From assembly GCF_028769735.1 (NCBI RefSeq), contig NC_088172.1:35188897-35252896 (forward strand): a stretch of DNA of 64,000 nucleotides, in the 5' to 3' direction. A program made the translations under genes and the position numbers. The notes beneath the pieces are model-generated. The model worked only from the letters and a program-made list of their open reading frames with translations. It did no database searches and was not told where the DNA came from. Below, piece by piece: positions 27,101 through 40,100 of the stretch. This DNA is from Zonotrichia leucophrys gambelii (lineage: Eukaryota > Chordata > Aves > Passeriformes > Passerellidae). Numbering within the stretch: the first letter of the stretch is position 1; each line of letters starts with the position of its first letter.

Positions 27101-29756
27101 GCCTAATAGGAATGCAAAAGAATTAATTGGAAGGACGCTCTTCACCCCATGTTGGATGACTGCTCACCAAAAAAGTTTGACAACTCCTTGCTTTGCAATA
27201 CTTCAGTCACTACAAATGAGACAGTGAGAAAAGCAGAGTTAGAGACAGAGTTTATCATGTTGTGAAGTCCAGCCACATGAAAGATATTGCCCATGAACTA
27301 AGATGAGACAAGTGATACACCTATGATATAGCTATGACAAAAGTCCACCAGCTGTATTTGCACCACAATTACTCTTTTCAAAGAAAAGTATGTGGTTTCA
27401 AAGTCATCAGCTTGTAGGTAGAAAAATCACTTCATTCAGTTAAGCAAGGAATGGATGTCTCTGAGTTAGTGAGATGTTGCATTTCCTCATTCCTGCTCAC
27501 ACCCACTGCTAACCCGTGAGCTTTGACATTTACCCAAATGGAGTAGAGCAGCTCTGTTTTCTGCCCACATGAAACACCCAGTTTTCTCTGTAACCTCAAC
27601 TCGCTTTTCATGCCTGAATTTTTTTTTGAAAGAGAGCAAAGTAGAACACAACATGCATAAATATAAGGCACAGACCTGCCTATGTCCTCATCTAATAGCA
27701 CCATCTTTGTAAATTCTGCAGAATTCAGGCGCAAAATTGTTAGCTGGGATCTAATCCTGCTGAGATCCACAGCTGGTAGGTGGCTGCCAGCAACCGTCCC
27801 AATTTGTCCCAAACACTGCCATTAGGAAAGGTGTCATGGGAAACTGTATTTCCATCTGAAATATCTGTCCCCTTTGAAAGGTAAATCAGCCCAGAAATCT
27901 GCCCTAAAACTTGACACCAGGAGAAAAAAAAAAATTTTTCAAAGGCATCTTAATTACTTCAATTCAGCTTTCTGCCATATCCAAATGGTGACATAACTGG
28001 AACAATTTAATAAGCCTTACCATTCATTTCCCATCCCCCTCCCCTCCAAGAGTTGTGATCCTGTCAGCTGAGAATGGACAGAGAAAGTGCTTCTGTTCCC
28101 CTTCAAAGCAAAAATAGAACTGCTTAAACCACCCTCCAGACATGTATGCAGTTTCCAAATGTTAACCCAGATCCACTTCCTGGCATTTGTTCCTAACATG
28201 TTTCCAACCCATTTAAGACAAGATTATTTTATCCAGCTTTTTTTAGCTCTGTTTCAGAGTAGCAACCACAGGTTTATTCCATGTGCACAGCATCTGACGT
28301 GGCACTGCCCCACATGGTGGTTCCTCTGCAATGTCATGATTACAATCCCCAAGTTTTCACCTTCTGCAGAGACATAGTGCCACCAGAGACCTACACAGCA
28401 GTTGTGCATTAAAAAACTCTCAGTACTAAAACAGCAGTGGGCACCCACAGAAGAGGTTTACTGCAGAAGTACTGTTTTAACTAGCCTGATTTTTGCACAC
28501 AGTTTGAGCATGGTCTTAGTATCATGAAGGGATGAGGATTTATGTCATAATACCACACTGCAGTCAGTGTGGAGCAGCACAGCAGTATTTGAAAATGACT
28601 TGATGTATTTTCTGTGGAGAGCCTGTGTTATCCAGGTATAGTAATCAAAGCCGAAAAGTAGAAGGAAACTGAATATTCAGCTTTGAAACTGTTTGGGTCT
28701 ATGAAAGATTACTGTGTCCGTGTTATTCAATCTCAGTGCAGTAGCATTGCAAGAAAAAAAAAGTTGCAATAAATTCGGAGAAAGCCCTATAAATCTCCAA
28801 AGTTGGAACTGTCCTTAACCTAAGACAAATGAACTCAGATTCAACTCTCCATGTGACAATTCATAGACGAATGACAATGAGACATGATTTAATGTGATGG
28901 TGCAAAACATTTCTCTGGGGCATCCCAGGCTGACCCAGTGGTCTTCTGCCCAGGGAAACAGAAATTGGTTTTGATACTCCAAAGAGGGGGGAAGGGTGTT
29001 GTTATTCCACCAGTAATATCTCAATAACGTTAGCCTTTCTGAAGTACTTCTCTGCACATGTATGATGCTCTCCATGTGTTTCTGAAGCAATTTTTTGGGC
29101 TTTCATTGCACTGTATATTGCAATAAAGCATTTAGCATTTTAATTATATTTTTAGTCCCCAGTTTCAAGTCTGCAGACATTCTTGCTGGCACTTCAATCC
29201 TTTAGGACAGTCTAGGCCCATCCCCTGTGACTTATCTTGCTTTGTTGTTCGTACAAGGGACAGTGCACATTTGTACTAAAGACATGTCTCAGCAGATTAT
29301 ATCCTTTCTAGAGCTGTAAGAACAACCTGTATCAACCTTTAACTTGCTCAGTGCAATATCCAAAGGCAGACTAAGAAAAAAAACCCTTTCCATTTCTCAA
29401 CTGCTTCTTCCCTGAGGCAAGCAGGAGTTAGCAATGCCCTTCAAAGTATAGATGGTGCCAGGATGACACCATTCAGTGCAGGAAAGAAGTGTGATTCAGT
29501 CTGTGTAACAGGACCATGTCTACTGAATGCACAAAGGAGCCAGTTCTAGTTCTTAGAACACTAGTTAGGGACTTGAATGCTTTTGAATTGATTGTACTTA
29601 AATCCTTGATATTTCATAAAATTGCTGTGGAAACCTTAGTAACATCTACTCTAATGCAGCTCTTCAAAACATCAGCTGTTGGCAGCAGCAAAAGGGTTGA
29701 AGTGGGAGTGTGACCCCAGCACAGCAAATTCAAGGCAACCCAGGAACTGGAACCGG
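21181..29756. other. Gene-free stretch, no repeats recognised
   Basis: The longest uninterrupted repeat-poor block, about 8.5 kb. Frames reach 126 codons (27432-27812, minus) and 107 codons (24026-24349, minus). Neither has a recognisable domain, a signal peptide with a mature region, or flanking splice consensus that I trust. AT-only stretches occur near 22335-22370. Some of this block could be conserved non-coding DNA, which only alignment with other birds could show. Confidence 0.5.
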
Positions 29757-29761
29757 GCTTT
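29757..29761. repeat. Target-site duplication, left copy (GCTTT)
   Basis: GCTTT directly precedes the LTR at 29762 and is repeated exactly at 30327-30331 directly after it. A perfect 5-bp match at both independently inferred ends supports a retroviral-type integration and fixes the element's boundaries. Confidence 0.8.
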
Positions 29762-30326
29762 TGTCACAGCTCAGCCCCAGCTGGTAACTCAGCCCTCCCA
29801 GCTGCTCACTCACCAGTGAGATGGGGGGAAAGAACAGGAAGGGTGAAAGTGAGAAAACTCACAGGCTGAGATAAAGACAGATTAACAGGTGAGCAAAAGC
29901 CACACACATAAGCAAGCAAAACAAGGAACTCATTCACCACTTCCCATGGACCAGCAGGTGTTCAGCCACGCTCAGGGGAGCAGGGCCCCTTATATGTAAC
30001 AGTGGCTTGGCAAGACAAGTGCCATCACTCTGAACATCCCCCTTCCTTCTTCTTCCCTTCAGCTTTATCTGCTGAGCATGATGCCACATGATATGAGATA
30101 ACCCTTGAGTCACTTGGGGCCAGCTGCCACAGCTGTGTCCCCTCCCAAATCCTTGTGCACCCCCAATCTCCTCGCTGGTGGGATGAGGAGCAGAAAAGGC
30201 CTCGATGCTGCATAAACACTGATAAGCAGTGATGAAAACATCCCTGTTTTCAGCAAAATTCCAAAACACAACCTCATACCAGCTACCGTGAAGAAAATTA
30301 GCTCTATCTAAGTCACGACTAGCAGA
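29762..30326 (-). mobile_element. Solo LTR of an avian endogenous retrovirus (copy 1)
   Basis: A 565-bp element flanked by the perfect 5-bp duplication GCTTT. The plus-strand text begins TGTCACAGCTCAGCCCC and ends CTAGCAGA; the terminal CA expected of an LTR is changed to GA. It shares ordered blocks with the element at 33540-34023. These include the GATGGGGGRAAG / GAAGGGTRGAAGTGAGAAA block, GAGATAAA, and CTGTGTCCC-TCCCAA-TCCTTGT. On the minus strand a TATA-like AGATAAAGC (about 30062-30070) lies upstream of a decayed ATTAAA-type poly(A) site (about 29880-29888), giving U3-R-U5 order on that strand. No internal gag, pol or env sequence is present, so it arose by LTR-LTR recombination. I associate this LTR type with bird ERVs but do not assign a database name. 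Confidence 0.88.
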
Positions 30327-30331
30327 GCTTT
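30327..30331. repeat. Target-site duplication, right copy (GCTTT)
   Basis: Exact partner of GCTTT at 29757-29761, immediately after the LTR. Confidence 0.8.
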
Positions 30332-33300
30332 ATGTTCAGGTCAAAATCCATTTCACTGGAATTAGGTACTGAAAAATTGTCTTTTCCATCTCAGTCATTC
30401 ACCATAGTCTCCCTGTTTACTGAATGTGCCCTGAATGAGTGGTATCAACATTTGTCTGTGCAAAACATTGTGGTACGTTTTTAAATACCAAACAAATGTT
30501 TAAACATCACCATCTTGTTGTAGATATATCAATACAAACAACCAAACATGAGGCAACTAAGTAAGTGTATTAATCAGTACCAGATGATTAATTCCCACAT
30601 CATTTCCCTGCTTCCCTACTGTTCAGTTATTCCTGTGTGTTTTAGACCCAGACTCCTTCACTCAGGGGTGCTTCCATATGTGCAGGTGCCCACACACACA
30701 AACGCAAACACACAAGCAGACACATCTAATTACTGCTAGGCACAGTGGGATTCCAATTCTCACCAAGACCTTTGATTCACCCATATTATAAATTATGAAA
30801 AACAAAAATAATGGAAAATCCAAGGACAGGAAAAAAACCCCAGGGGACAATAGTTTTCCAGATGCTGAATGCCCAAAGCTCTAATCAGACCCCAGGGCAC
30901 ACTGTGCCTGTCAGACTGCACTTCCTCTCACTTCAGTTACAAGGCTGTGTATGAAAAGTTGGATTAATATACAAAACCATTTCATCTTTCTGCAGCTCCA
31001 TTGGCTGTCTCAGCCATACTTTGCTGAACACAGTAAATCCCACAAGCCACCATCCGCTAAGGAAAAATCCTGAAGTATTTCAAAGTGCAATGAACCAAGT
31101 GACTCAAAGAAAAGCACATCTTTCAGTGGTTTCATTAGTCATATTTCCTCCCATTGCACCTTTTTTAATTCAGTGAAGGGTCCAGATTTCAAAGGAAGGG
31201 ATTCTCATTATCTTATCCCAGCCTGAGAAAGAGAGGAACATAAAGCAAAAGTCAGCTGGAGATGTGTTCTCCTCATTATCCTCAACTGCCCTTTACTATT
31301 TTGTTTCTCATCCTCCCAATCCTCTGCCAGCTGACACTCCTGTTTTGGCAGAAAAGTTGCCTGTGTAAGGATAAAGAATCAAAACTGAATCTCTCCCTAA
31401 ATTTCCTTGTTATTACCTATTTGTAACAGGGACTACAAAAACATAAACCTGACAACCATGAACTGTGTGGATAAGTGTTTCTCGCCTCCTCCACGGCATC
31501 TTGAAATATGCTCCATGTGAACTGTAGGAGAAACAATAGCCAGTAAATCTTTGATAATTGTGGAATACTTCTATGCACTGTATGTCTGAAATAGATATAA
31601 AGCCACAGTCTCTTCCATAAACACTAGCAAGAAAAGTATTTTATCTAATGCTAAGTGAAATTACCAGCAACAACCAGCAATAAAATATATCTGCACAACC
31701 CTTTCATTCTCATATTGTTAAAAAAATTCATATATGCGCAAAAGAGACTTCTATGGTTTACTGTGTGCACATTTGAATTTGGCTTTCAATGGAGTCAAAA
31801 TTTCTGAACTCAAATGTCAGAATCACCATTAAAATAGCAGAATAGCTAATTTTCCACCCTTTCCATATAGTTAATGAGACAGGTGTCTTCAGTGTTACCT
31901 TCTCAGACAGCTATGTCAAAATTATTTTTTAATTTATTTAAATATCAGAGTTCTAAACACAGCAAGTTCTGAGTTCTTGAAAAAATTCATCCAAATCCTT
32001 TTAAAAAAGATTTCTTCATGAATCTAAATATAAATAGACTTCATTCTGGCAGCAAAACTTGATAGATGCTACAATGCAGGTGAAATTTTCCTTTTTGAGA
32101 GAAGGGCTACACTGATAACCAAATTTTTCAGATTCTCTGACTTCTGCTCTAAAAATGGAAGTGTTTCATGCTGTATCATTTCCAAGAAAAGTGAACCAAT
32201 TATATTTGACACATTCTGCTTTCCAGCTTGCTCTTCTTTTCTTGGAGATTCATGAAAAGGAGATGTGTGCCACATAATGCTCTTCCCTGCTTACTGAGTG
32301 CATTGTCTAATCGAACAGGTGATGGATGTTCTCAGGTGGTCAGATTGATTCCTCTGAACCACTGCAAAACAGCAGCACCATAACTCCCCCTCAAAAAGAA
32401 TGAACGACAAAGAAGTGACACAAATGGCACCTAAAAGTTATCTGCTCTCTCCAGTGCCATCTGATAATGAACACAGACAACAATCAAAAAGGAAGAGAAG
32501 CCAGCTTGATAACCTGGTCTGGCACAAAGAAACTCAAGCGTAAACCAGTTTAATCATAAATCCTGCACATGCACCTCTTGACAAGAAATGGAAACCCATT
32601 ACCTTGGATGTAAATGTCAGCCCTGCAGATGACAGTGACAACACTCTAAGTTTCTCTTTTCCTCATGAAAGCATTTTAAATACATTAAGATATTTCCTCA
32701 ACAAGCACCTCTTGCGTACTGGAGCCTCATATCACCACTACTTCAAAGCAGAGGGTTTTGAAGCATGTTCTTGGCTCTCACTAGGAGAAATCACTCATGT
32801 AACAAGGATGCAAGGTGCAGTTGCAGCAGGTGTCTACACTGCATCATATCTATTCAAATGAATTCAACACCCACTGAATTACTTTGCATATTAAGTGAAC
32901 AAGGTTGTCATTTTCATTTGCCTTTAGCTTTCCCCTGCAGATGATCTGGGGCATTTTCTCTGTCCCCTTTTACAGGAGCACAATGTGGATACAGGGGGTT
33001 TGGTGCCTTCTCCTGACTTCAAGGATGAATAAAGGAGGCACTGCAATCTCTGTGCTTGAAGAGGGTTAAACAATGTTCCCTCTCTGCAGCTCTCAGACAG
33101 TTACTTTTCTCTAAGCCACTCCAAAGAACATATCAACAGTTAATGGAAAGCAATCTTCAGCTTTTTGGGCTTGCCTCTTCTGTGTATCTTCAACAGAGGT
33201 CCACGTATCCTCCAAGGAGCCAGTGCAGCCAATACAGCTTGGTTAATCACACAACATAGCAGTCCAATTTCAGTGCTCCTGAAATTCAGAATACTTGTGT

Positions 33301-33394
33301 GAAGGCTTATATGAGTATATGTACAGTGCCTAGTGGCTTCTCATACTTTCAGAGGCTGATTTTCAAAATGCTTTAGTGACTCTAGCTCTGGAAC
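30332..33394. other. Gene-free stretch with a short CA-rich tract
   Basis: About 3 kb without recognised genes or transposons. A CA-rich interrupted tract lies at 30690-30716. AT-rich runs occur near 31920-31950. Frames are 85 codons or shorter and unrelated to known proteins. Confidence 0.5.
30690..30716 (+). repeat. Interrupted CA dinucleotide tract
   Basis: Five uninterrupted CA units followed by AACGCAAACACACAAGC. It is short and impure, so probably of low polymorphism. Confidence 0.7.
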
Positions 33395-33500
33395 CACAGA
33401 ATCATAGGATCAAAGAATGTTTGGGTTGGAAGTGACCTTAAAGATAATCTAGTTCCAATCCCCCTGCCATGGGCAGGGACATGAGAGACATTTTGTTCCA
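33395..33500 (-). mobile_element. CR1 LINE 3' tail, about 100 bp
   Basis: CACAGAATCATAGGATCAAAGAATG, then TTTGGGTTGGAAGTGACC, TTAAAGATAATCTAGTTCCA and CCCCCTGCCATGGGCAGGGACA. This is the classic antisense CR1 terminus and only the last 100 bp or so remain. It matches the family well, so it is one of the younger CR1 tails here. The LTR at 33540 begins just downstream of it. Confidence 0.93.
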
Positions 33501-33534
33501 TTGAAGAAATACAAGGAAGAAGGAGATGAGTTTG

Positions 33535-33539
33535 TTGCT
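33535..33539. repeat. Target-site duplication, left copy (TTGCT)
   Basis: TTGCT directly precedes the LTR at 33540 and recurs exactly at 34024-34028. The LTR start was set independently by alignment to the copy at 29762, so the match is informative. Confidence 0.8.
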
Positions 33540-34023
33540 TCCCATGGTTTAACCTTGGTAGGCTCAGTACCCCCACAGTAGGATGGGGGAGAGTATCAGA
33601 AGGGTAGAAGTGAGAAACCTCACAATTTGAGATAAAATCAATTTAATAAATAAAAACAAATTAACAAATACAGAAGAAAAGAACAAAACCAAGTGATGCA
33701 AAAAACTCCAAAGTGCTTACTAGCAACCAACCAAGGCCCATCCAGTCCCTAAAAAACATCAGCCTCAAACAAAAACAATCTTCAAACATCCTCCCCCCGC
33801 CTCCCACCACCCCCACCACACTTTTATTGTTGAACACATCATTTATGGTCAGGAATGTCCCTTGGGTCAGTTAGGGTCAGCAGTCCTGCCTGTGTCCCTT
33901 CCCAACTCCTTGTAACAAAAACATTTCCTCTTTGTCAATGCTATCTTTATCACAAATCCAAAGCCTGGCACCTTAAAAGCTGCAGTGAAGAACTTCAACT
34001 ATATCCCAGCTAAAACCAGTTCA
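33540..34023 (-). mobile_element. Solo LTR of the same avian ERV family (copy 2)
   Basis: A 484-bp element flanked by a perfect TTGCT duplication. Its plus-strand text starts TCCCATGGTTTAACCTTGG (terminal TG changed to TC) and ends CCCAGCTAAAACCAGTTCA. It shares the ordered blocks listed for 29762-30326 but is about 80 bp shorter, and its region after GAGATAAA has become A-rich. On the minus strand the poly(A) signal ATTAAA is intact (33642-33647 on the plus strand). No internal retroviral genes remain. Its orientation matches copy 1, which lies 3.2 kb away. They are two separate insertions, not the two ends of one provirus, because each has its own distinct target duplication. Confidence 0.88.
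33642..33647 (-). promoter_or_regulatory. ERV LTR poly(A) signal ATTAAA
   Basis: TTTAAT on the plus strand reads ATTAAA on the minus strand, inside the LTR and upstream of its GAGATAAA-derived R/U5 block. It is the expected polyadenylation signal of this LTR. No evidence shows it is used today. Confidence 0.55.
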
Positions 34024-34028
34024 TTGCT
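34024..34028. repeat. Target-site duplication, right copy (TTGCT)
   Basis: Exact partner of TTGCT at 33535-33539, immediately after the LTR. Confidence 0.8.
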
Positions 34029-37000
34029 GGATCAAATATCCTGCGGGGACCAGAGGAACAGGAACTTAAGCATATAGGAAAAAACTAGGAGGGTAAAGAG
34101 CTTAATTCTGTGAGAACAAATGGATTTTAATTCAAATTGACTCTTCTTTATATGAAAATGTTTTTTACATGCAATATTTTATCTGTAAATGCTAGGACAT
34201 AAATTATGGTGAAACAAGTAATGGAATTTATCCAAGTTACCTAAAGATTTGGAGATCCTGTTCAGACTACCTATCTCATTCCTTAATAGTCAAAGGAGAG
34301 AGACTGACAGTGCCAGAAGTCAGTTCACTTCACCTTTGTCAAAAGAGACTCCCCTCTCTGAATGTCCCTGCTTCTCCTTAGTGACTGCAAGAGTAAGCTA
34401 GAAAATCAACTTGGGCTTAATTCCTAGGCTTTAGACAGCTGAACATAAGGAACTGAAATGCCAGCCACACCTTAGGAACACCATGGAAAAGAGTAATTAA
34501 AAACAGAGGTTTGGAACGGTCTGGAACAAAAGCCTTTCTGTGACGTTTGTGTGGCAGTTGCATGGGGCACCACTGCCTCCGCTGTGAAAACTGATTTCCA
34601 CATGGTGCAGACATGTCCCTCTGCCACTTTTGCAGGCAGCAGCATCCTTTTCCAGGAGCAGTATCCTATGCATGTCACATAAGCACTGATGGGGGGAAAA
34701 GCATTACTTGAAGGATAAAAAAAGTACCAAACTTTATTTTAAATAATATATTTTTAAGTGGCAGCAGGAGCCCATGGTTCCTGAATCCTGGCAGTGGAGA
34801 TTCCCTTATGAATTTGGGAATATAAGTGCCTCTGGCAAGTGTACAAATGACCTTTGGTTCTGCAAGAAAAAACCTGTGCATTTCACTTGAATGTTTGTCT
34901 GGCCGCCATACTTAGACAACAGGAGGGATAACATGCACATAAAAGATATATATCAGTACATATTGAACTGCTCCCTATATAATATTATGCTGCATTTTCA
35001 GCTTCTTAACTAACAGAGAAATTGAGGACTTGACTTTCAGCTGAATGGAAAAACAGACCAAATGTCACTCATTTTAGAAAGAAATAGGAAAAATGCACTT
35101 AATTTAAGGAAACTATATTTGATTAATGTATTCTGAGAAGTTCATTGTTGATGTAGGTTAGGCAAGATAGTCTATAGATTCTAGAGGAAGAGATTTGAAT
35201 ACACTATTAAATACAAATCAGATAACTTAAAAAATCAATTTTCTTCAAGGGAAAAAATTCTCTCAAGCAAAAAAAGATTCAACTAATTATATCAAGAAAG
35301 TGCACGTAATGCACTGTATATGCACTGGTATGGATTTTTTTGTCTGTTCACAGAAATCTGCAGGTAGAAAACTATGGGAGATGAGCACAGCCCAACTCAA
35401 AAAGCAAATTTTATGGCCTTTTGCAGATATATGACTTTGACCTAAACTGGGGTTTGATCAATTTCCACATTGTCATCATTCTCCGATGAAGATGAGAGTA
35501 GCTATAACTTATAAGCAGAACCCAAAGCAGCAAATGTTTCCTTATCAGATGGAACAGAGACAGCTCAAAAATGAAACCTGATCACAGAAGGAGACATTGT
35601 ATGGATGCCCAAAGCCTAAATATTAGATATATTTACTTAAGATATAGCACTTCACATTTTCTTAAATGCAACAGCCCAAATTAAAGCACACTTTTTTGAG
35701 TTTCAGTTTTGCTGAACCCATCCCCTCCCTTAATATGACATCATAAGGGACAAAAAGGATATTCATCCCCGAACAGTTTTCCAGCACAATCACAACAAAA
35801 ATCAAATGGAGAAAGCATTAGTAACTGTATACTGCTATCAAGATCTCATTGCCACTAATTATCAACACAAGCCTCATTAAGGAAGTCATCTACACCTCTG
35901 TGTCATTAAAGATTTAATAATAACCTGAAGATGGCAATCTGAAAGGTGCAACAAAGGTCCTGATTTTCAGGACAGTGCCTGTAAACTGCAGATGGCTCTG
36001 CAGCCTACACTTTACCTCAGCCATAAGCACCTCATTGCACTACTCCAGATACCTGGAGAACAAATGGTCTTTTGAAATTACAATAAATGTATCAATTTCA
36101 TTAAAAAAAAATCAATTGATTCCAAACACCAAAAATTATAAGTAATGAAAATTCAGTTCTGAAGCTGGGGCAAGGATGATGTCCTGGTCTCCCTTTTTAC
36201 ATCTACCCTGCAAAGTACAAATAAGAGCCTAGGATCTGTCATTTACTGCAGAGTGCAGACCTTAGAAGGCTAAGGGAAAGGAGGCATTAAATTTCATAAA
36301 TAAAAATTTCATTTATTAAAAGGGGAAAAAATGTGGGTCAAAACTCTTTCGTTTTCTCCCTAGTTAGTATAAAAGTGGTATTTTGAATGAATGGTGTCTG
36401 CTGTGTATTCTAGGGAACAGACATCGATCCACCAGAGACACCTTACTATTGCTATATAATAATATTCTAAATCCTTTTATTTCCTTCTTAGGATTCAGCC
36501 CCACATATAAGAGAATATACCCCTAAGGACTGGACAACATCTGGTGTATATATAGGAATCAATCACAAGGTGGACATAAAGAAAGAAAGATCTGTAATCT
36601 CTTGACAAAGTAGCTGCTTCAATACTTTAAGAAGGCTATTGAAAGTTGATCTTAAATGTGATTTTGGGAGCCAGAAATTTTTGTCAGCGATTTATTTTCT
36701 TTACAAAATAAAAAATTTCTTCAAAAATCAAGCTGCCATGTGGATCCCCACAGCACTGGAGCTATTTTCTTTCAAGATATGGTTGCTTCTTAACACTGTA
36801 ATTAAGTTTGAATAATGCTGCCACAGTAAATCATGCACTTTACACAATTACTGTACAAAATATAAAAGGGAAATAAAGTATGATGTGAGCTTTGTTAAAC
36901 TTAAAATACACTTGACAATCACTTTACTTAATTAGATATATTTGCCTCCTGAAAAGTTGCTGTACTAAAGGTGATGTTCACCTTTCCAAGGAAAATAATC

Positions 37001-37082
37001 ATCTCCCAGAGCCAGAGGCATATATCCCACCCCTATTTATTATTATTACAGTAACACTTCTGTATGAAGCATCACTAGCCCA
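34029..37082. other. Gene-free stretch, no repeats recognised
   Basis: About 3 kb of AT-rich DNA. A short self-complementary AT stretch lies around 36293-36320 (AAATTTCATAAATAAAAATTTCATTTATT), too AT-biased to be meaningful. Frames are 68 codons or shorter. Confidence 0.5.
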
Positions 37083-37185
37083 GCAGCCAGGGGACATCTT
37101 TCTAGTCCCAACTCTGTCAATGATCTGCTCTGTGTTCTTGGGCTGGTTGTGCCAGCTCAGTGCCTCTGTTTCCAGATCCATTGCT
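37083..37185 (+). mobile_element. MIR/CORE-SINE relic
   Basis: The order of motifs follows old amniote MIR-type SINEs. It runs CAGGGGACATCTTTCTAGTCCC, then AACTCTGTCAATGATCTGCTC, then TGTGTTCTTGGG (family TGTGACCTTGGG), then CAGTGCCTCTGTTTCC (family GTGCCTCAGTTTCC). The tRNA-like head is not clear. About 100 bp of body and core remain, heavily diverged. Such copies predate birds and are normally inert, though some are retained as regulatory DNA. Confidence 0.7.
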
Positions 37186-40100
37186 TTAAAGTCTTTTCAA
37201 TTTGGAAGTTATTATAATACTATGTACAGCATAATAGCTAATAATAATTACTGTAATATACATAATTATATTATGTGCCACGTAGAGAATAGTAGTTATA
37301 GTAAGAAAACCTCAATACTTGGAGGAAATTAACATTTTGTGGTTATAAACTAACCTAGATTTACAATTCCCCAGGTTTCATGAGGTTCCTTTACTAATTT
37401 TAAATAGTGTTTTCTTTTAAAGGACACGTAAGTGTTCTTTTCCTTTGTACATTCACAAGAGATTGGAATATGCACAGGGCTCAGACAATACTGTCCTTTT
37501 GTGCAGCTTGGCAGAGCTCCACTTATTTCCATGGGGTTGAGTCAATTTACATCAGATGAGAATCAAGCTTTTGTTTTCCTCTACCTTTCAGATACTGATT
37601 TATTTTAAGCACTCATAGTGATAAAACAGAAAGACTCATCCGCTGTGATTTCATATCTGTGAAAATCATTTTTCTTCAGGGAGAACTACAGAGAGCAAGT
37701 TCTGTTCTGGACTCCCACCAACACAGTAATGAAGAGTGATGTGGTGGGTTTGATCATGATGCTGTCGTCTACACTCCACACAGCTAAGGAGGAGTATGAG
37801 CAGCAGCTCATGTATTTTCCTCCTCTCCCAAGCCCAATTCTACTGAAAGGGCATCAGATTTATAATTAAAACAACCTGAAAGCTCTCAAAGCAGCAAAGT
37901 TATGTACTTACCTTGTCTTGAAACACGTCTCTCCATGGAGATTGGAGGGTGGCCTAGGGTAAGTGATTCCATCTGCACCACCCAAGGAGTGCCCTGGATC
38001 AAGGAGAACCTTCCTATAGTCTCTCAACAAACCTTCCTGGCTGCTTTGAGTCCCCTTAAAATGGCCAAGGTCTGAGCTATTCTCAGAACTTTTAAAATCT
38101 GCCATGGACATCTTTAATATAGGTTGATTGCAGTTAGAACATAAAGAGCAGCCAAAAATGTATCAAAAAATTTTGATATTATGTGAGCTCCACATCAATT
38201 AAATCTTCCATGCTCCTAAGGTTAATTGCTCATATGTTTCTTTCAATTAAAGGGTCATCTGAAAAAATGGTGAAAACCCAATTTAATTCCACTATTACCC
38301 TTTTTTGTCCACGTGTCACTTGACAAATAACTCCCTCAGGCTACAGTATCTACATATTCCAAAAAGCACCATTCCATGATATTATTTATTATTTAATAAT
38401 CTATTTTTATAAACAATTGTTTTTAATGTTAGTTATTAATATTATGAACACTAAAACTAATAAAGCCTTATTCCTTAAGGAATCATGTCTTGTGGTTGTA
38501 CCTCCTGATGTGTAACGAATTGCAGGTTCCAACAGATCTTGGTTCTGTTTTGGAGCATAGAAGGCAATCTTCCATGTGACTTCCATATCTCTCTACTGTA
38601 GCCACTCCAGACCCTTTCCCTAATTCAGACTGCAACTAAGTCTTATCTGTTTTGAAATTCCCACCAGTCTGTAACCAGGCTCAACACTGGTCAACATTTT
38701 CATGCAAATAATAGAAAATCAGGAAAAAGAATGGCAAATAGATGACGTATCACGGAAATTTAGGGATTTCTTTTCCCAGGCAAGGTCTTTCCTCTTTCTG
38801 GAATGTCAGCAAGAGAAGGAAAGGAACGATGAACCAGTTCAGTTCAGGTTAATACACAATTTTTCATACCCGAAGGTAAATCGATAAATGGTTGCCTAGA
38901 TCAATTTTCTGTCATGTCTATGCAACATACTGAGGAAATGTAGCAAGGGAAGCACTTGAGGATGTGGCAGGTAGGAGCAGAACTGGCATTTTGATTATTA
39001 TATCTGGAGAGTTTTGAATTACTAGATTTGGGGGGGAAGGATTTTTCTTTCCACAAGTGAGACTGAGCTGTGTATTCACCACATGTACACACCACTGCAT
39101 TGGTTGTTTATGCTCTCTGATTAACTGTAAAAAATGTTATACCATTTAAGTGTGAAGGTCTCCACTAAAATTATAGAAATGTATTTATGGGAGACTCAAT
39201 ATGTACAGCAGTTGTTTATTAAGGTCATTGGTATAAAATATATGACTGATGCAATGACTGTGTATCATTACAGAGCTGAACATACAATACACCTACGGGG
39301 CACCTTGACAGATGCATGAGCCTTCTCCAGACAGGGCAGGGGCTCCTGATCAGGCTGTGGATGTGCTGCAGCCTCTTCTGCTGCACCTCCCCTGAGCAGA
39401 GGTGATTAGAGCAGCACCCTGCCCATGCCCGTCACCAGGTGCCAGCCCACAGGATTCTAGGTGGAAGGTTTTGAGTGCTCAGTCTCTTAAACCTGCATTA
39501 TGCAACTCCATCAAAGCAAAACAGATTTAATGTCAGCTTACTGGCAAGCCCACTGATGTGTCCATATCCCAGGTGGAAATCACAGCACCTTTTGTGTTAG
39601 CACAGGGGCAAAGAATCTGTTTGAGAGATGCCAGACCAGGGCTACTATTTTCTTCTGCTCCCCTTTTGCCCCTGTAGGAAGAGAGAACAACTGGGATCCT
39701 GAAAATATTTCTGTATCCCAGTGGGTTCATTCTGGGTTTCTTTAGTCCTCTACTATCTCTCCATAGTCATTAATGATTTTGGTTAACAATTACGTGTGCA
39801 TTTTGATAATTATAGATGTGAATTTAAATATCCCTTTTAATTTTTTTTTCTAAAGTGGCCTGTAACAAAGCTGGAAAGAAAAGGCAGCTGGGTTTTATTT
39901 GTGTACTATGTCAACCTGCTTCTTTGGACCACTCTTAATTTCATATTATACAATCCTGCATTCTCAAATAAAAGCAGATATTTCTAGGTTTTTTGGTTGT
40001 TCTTTTTTTTTTTTTCCCCAGAGCTGAAAACCAGGGAGAGTTCAGATGACTGGTCCAGGCAAGCTGTTAAAATAAGAAGTCCTGGAAAAAAAAATTCCAG

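Noticed and set aside
29762..34023. A single ERV provirus bounded by the two related LTRs
   Set aside because: Each LTR has its own perfect and different 5-bp duplication, and the DNA between them has no retroviral gene similarity and includes a CR1 tail.
36293..36322. Inverted repeat of ATTTCAT/ATGAAAT-like sequence
   Set aside because: Short and almost pure A/T, so expected by chance in this composition.
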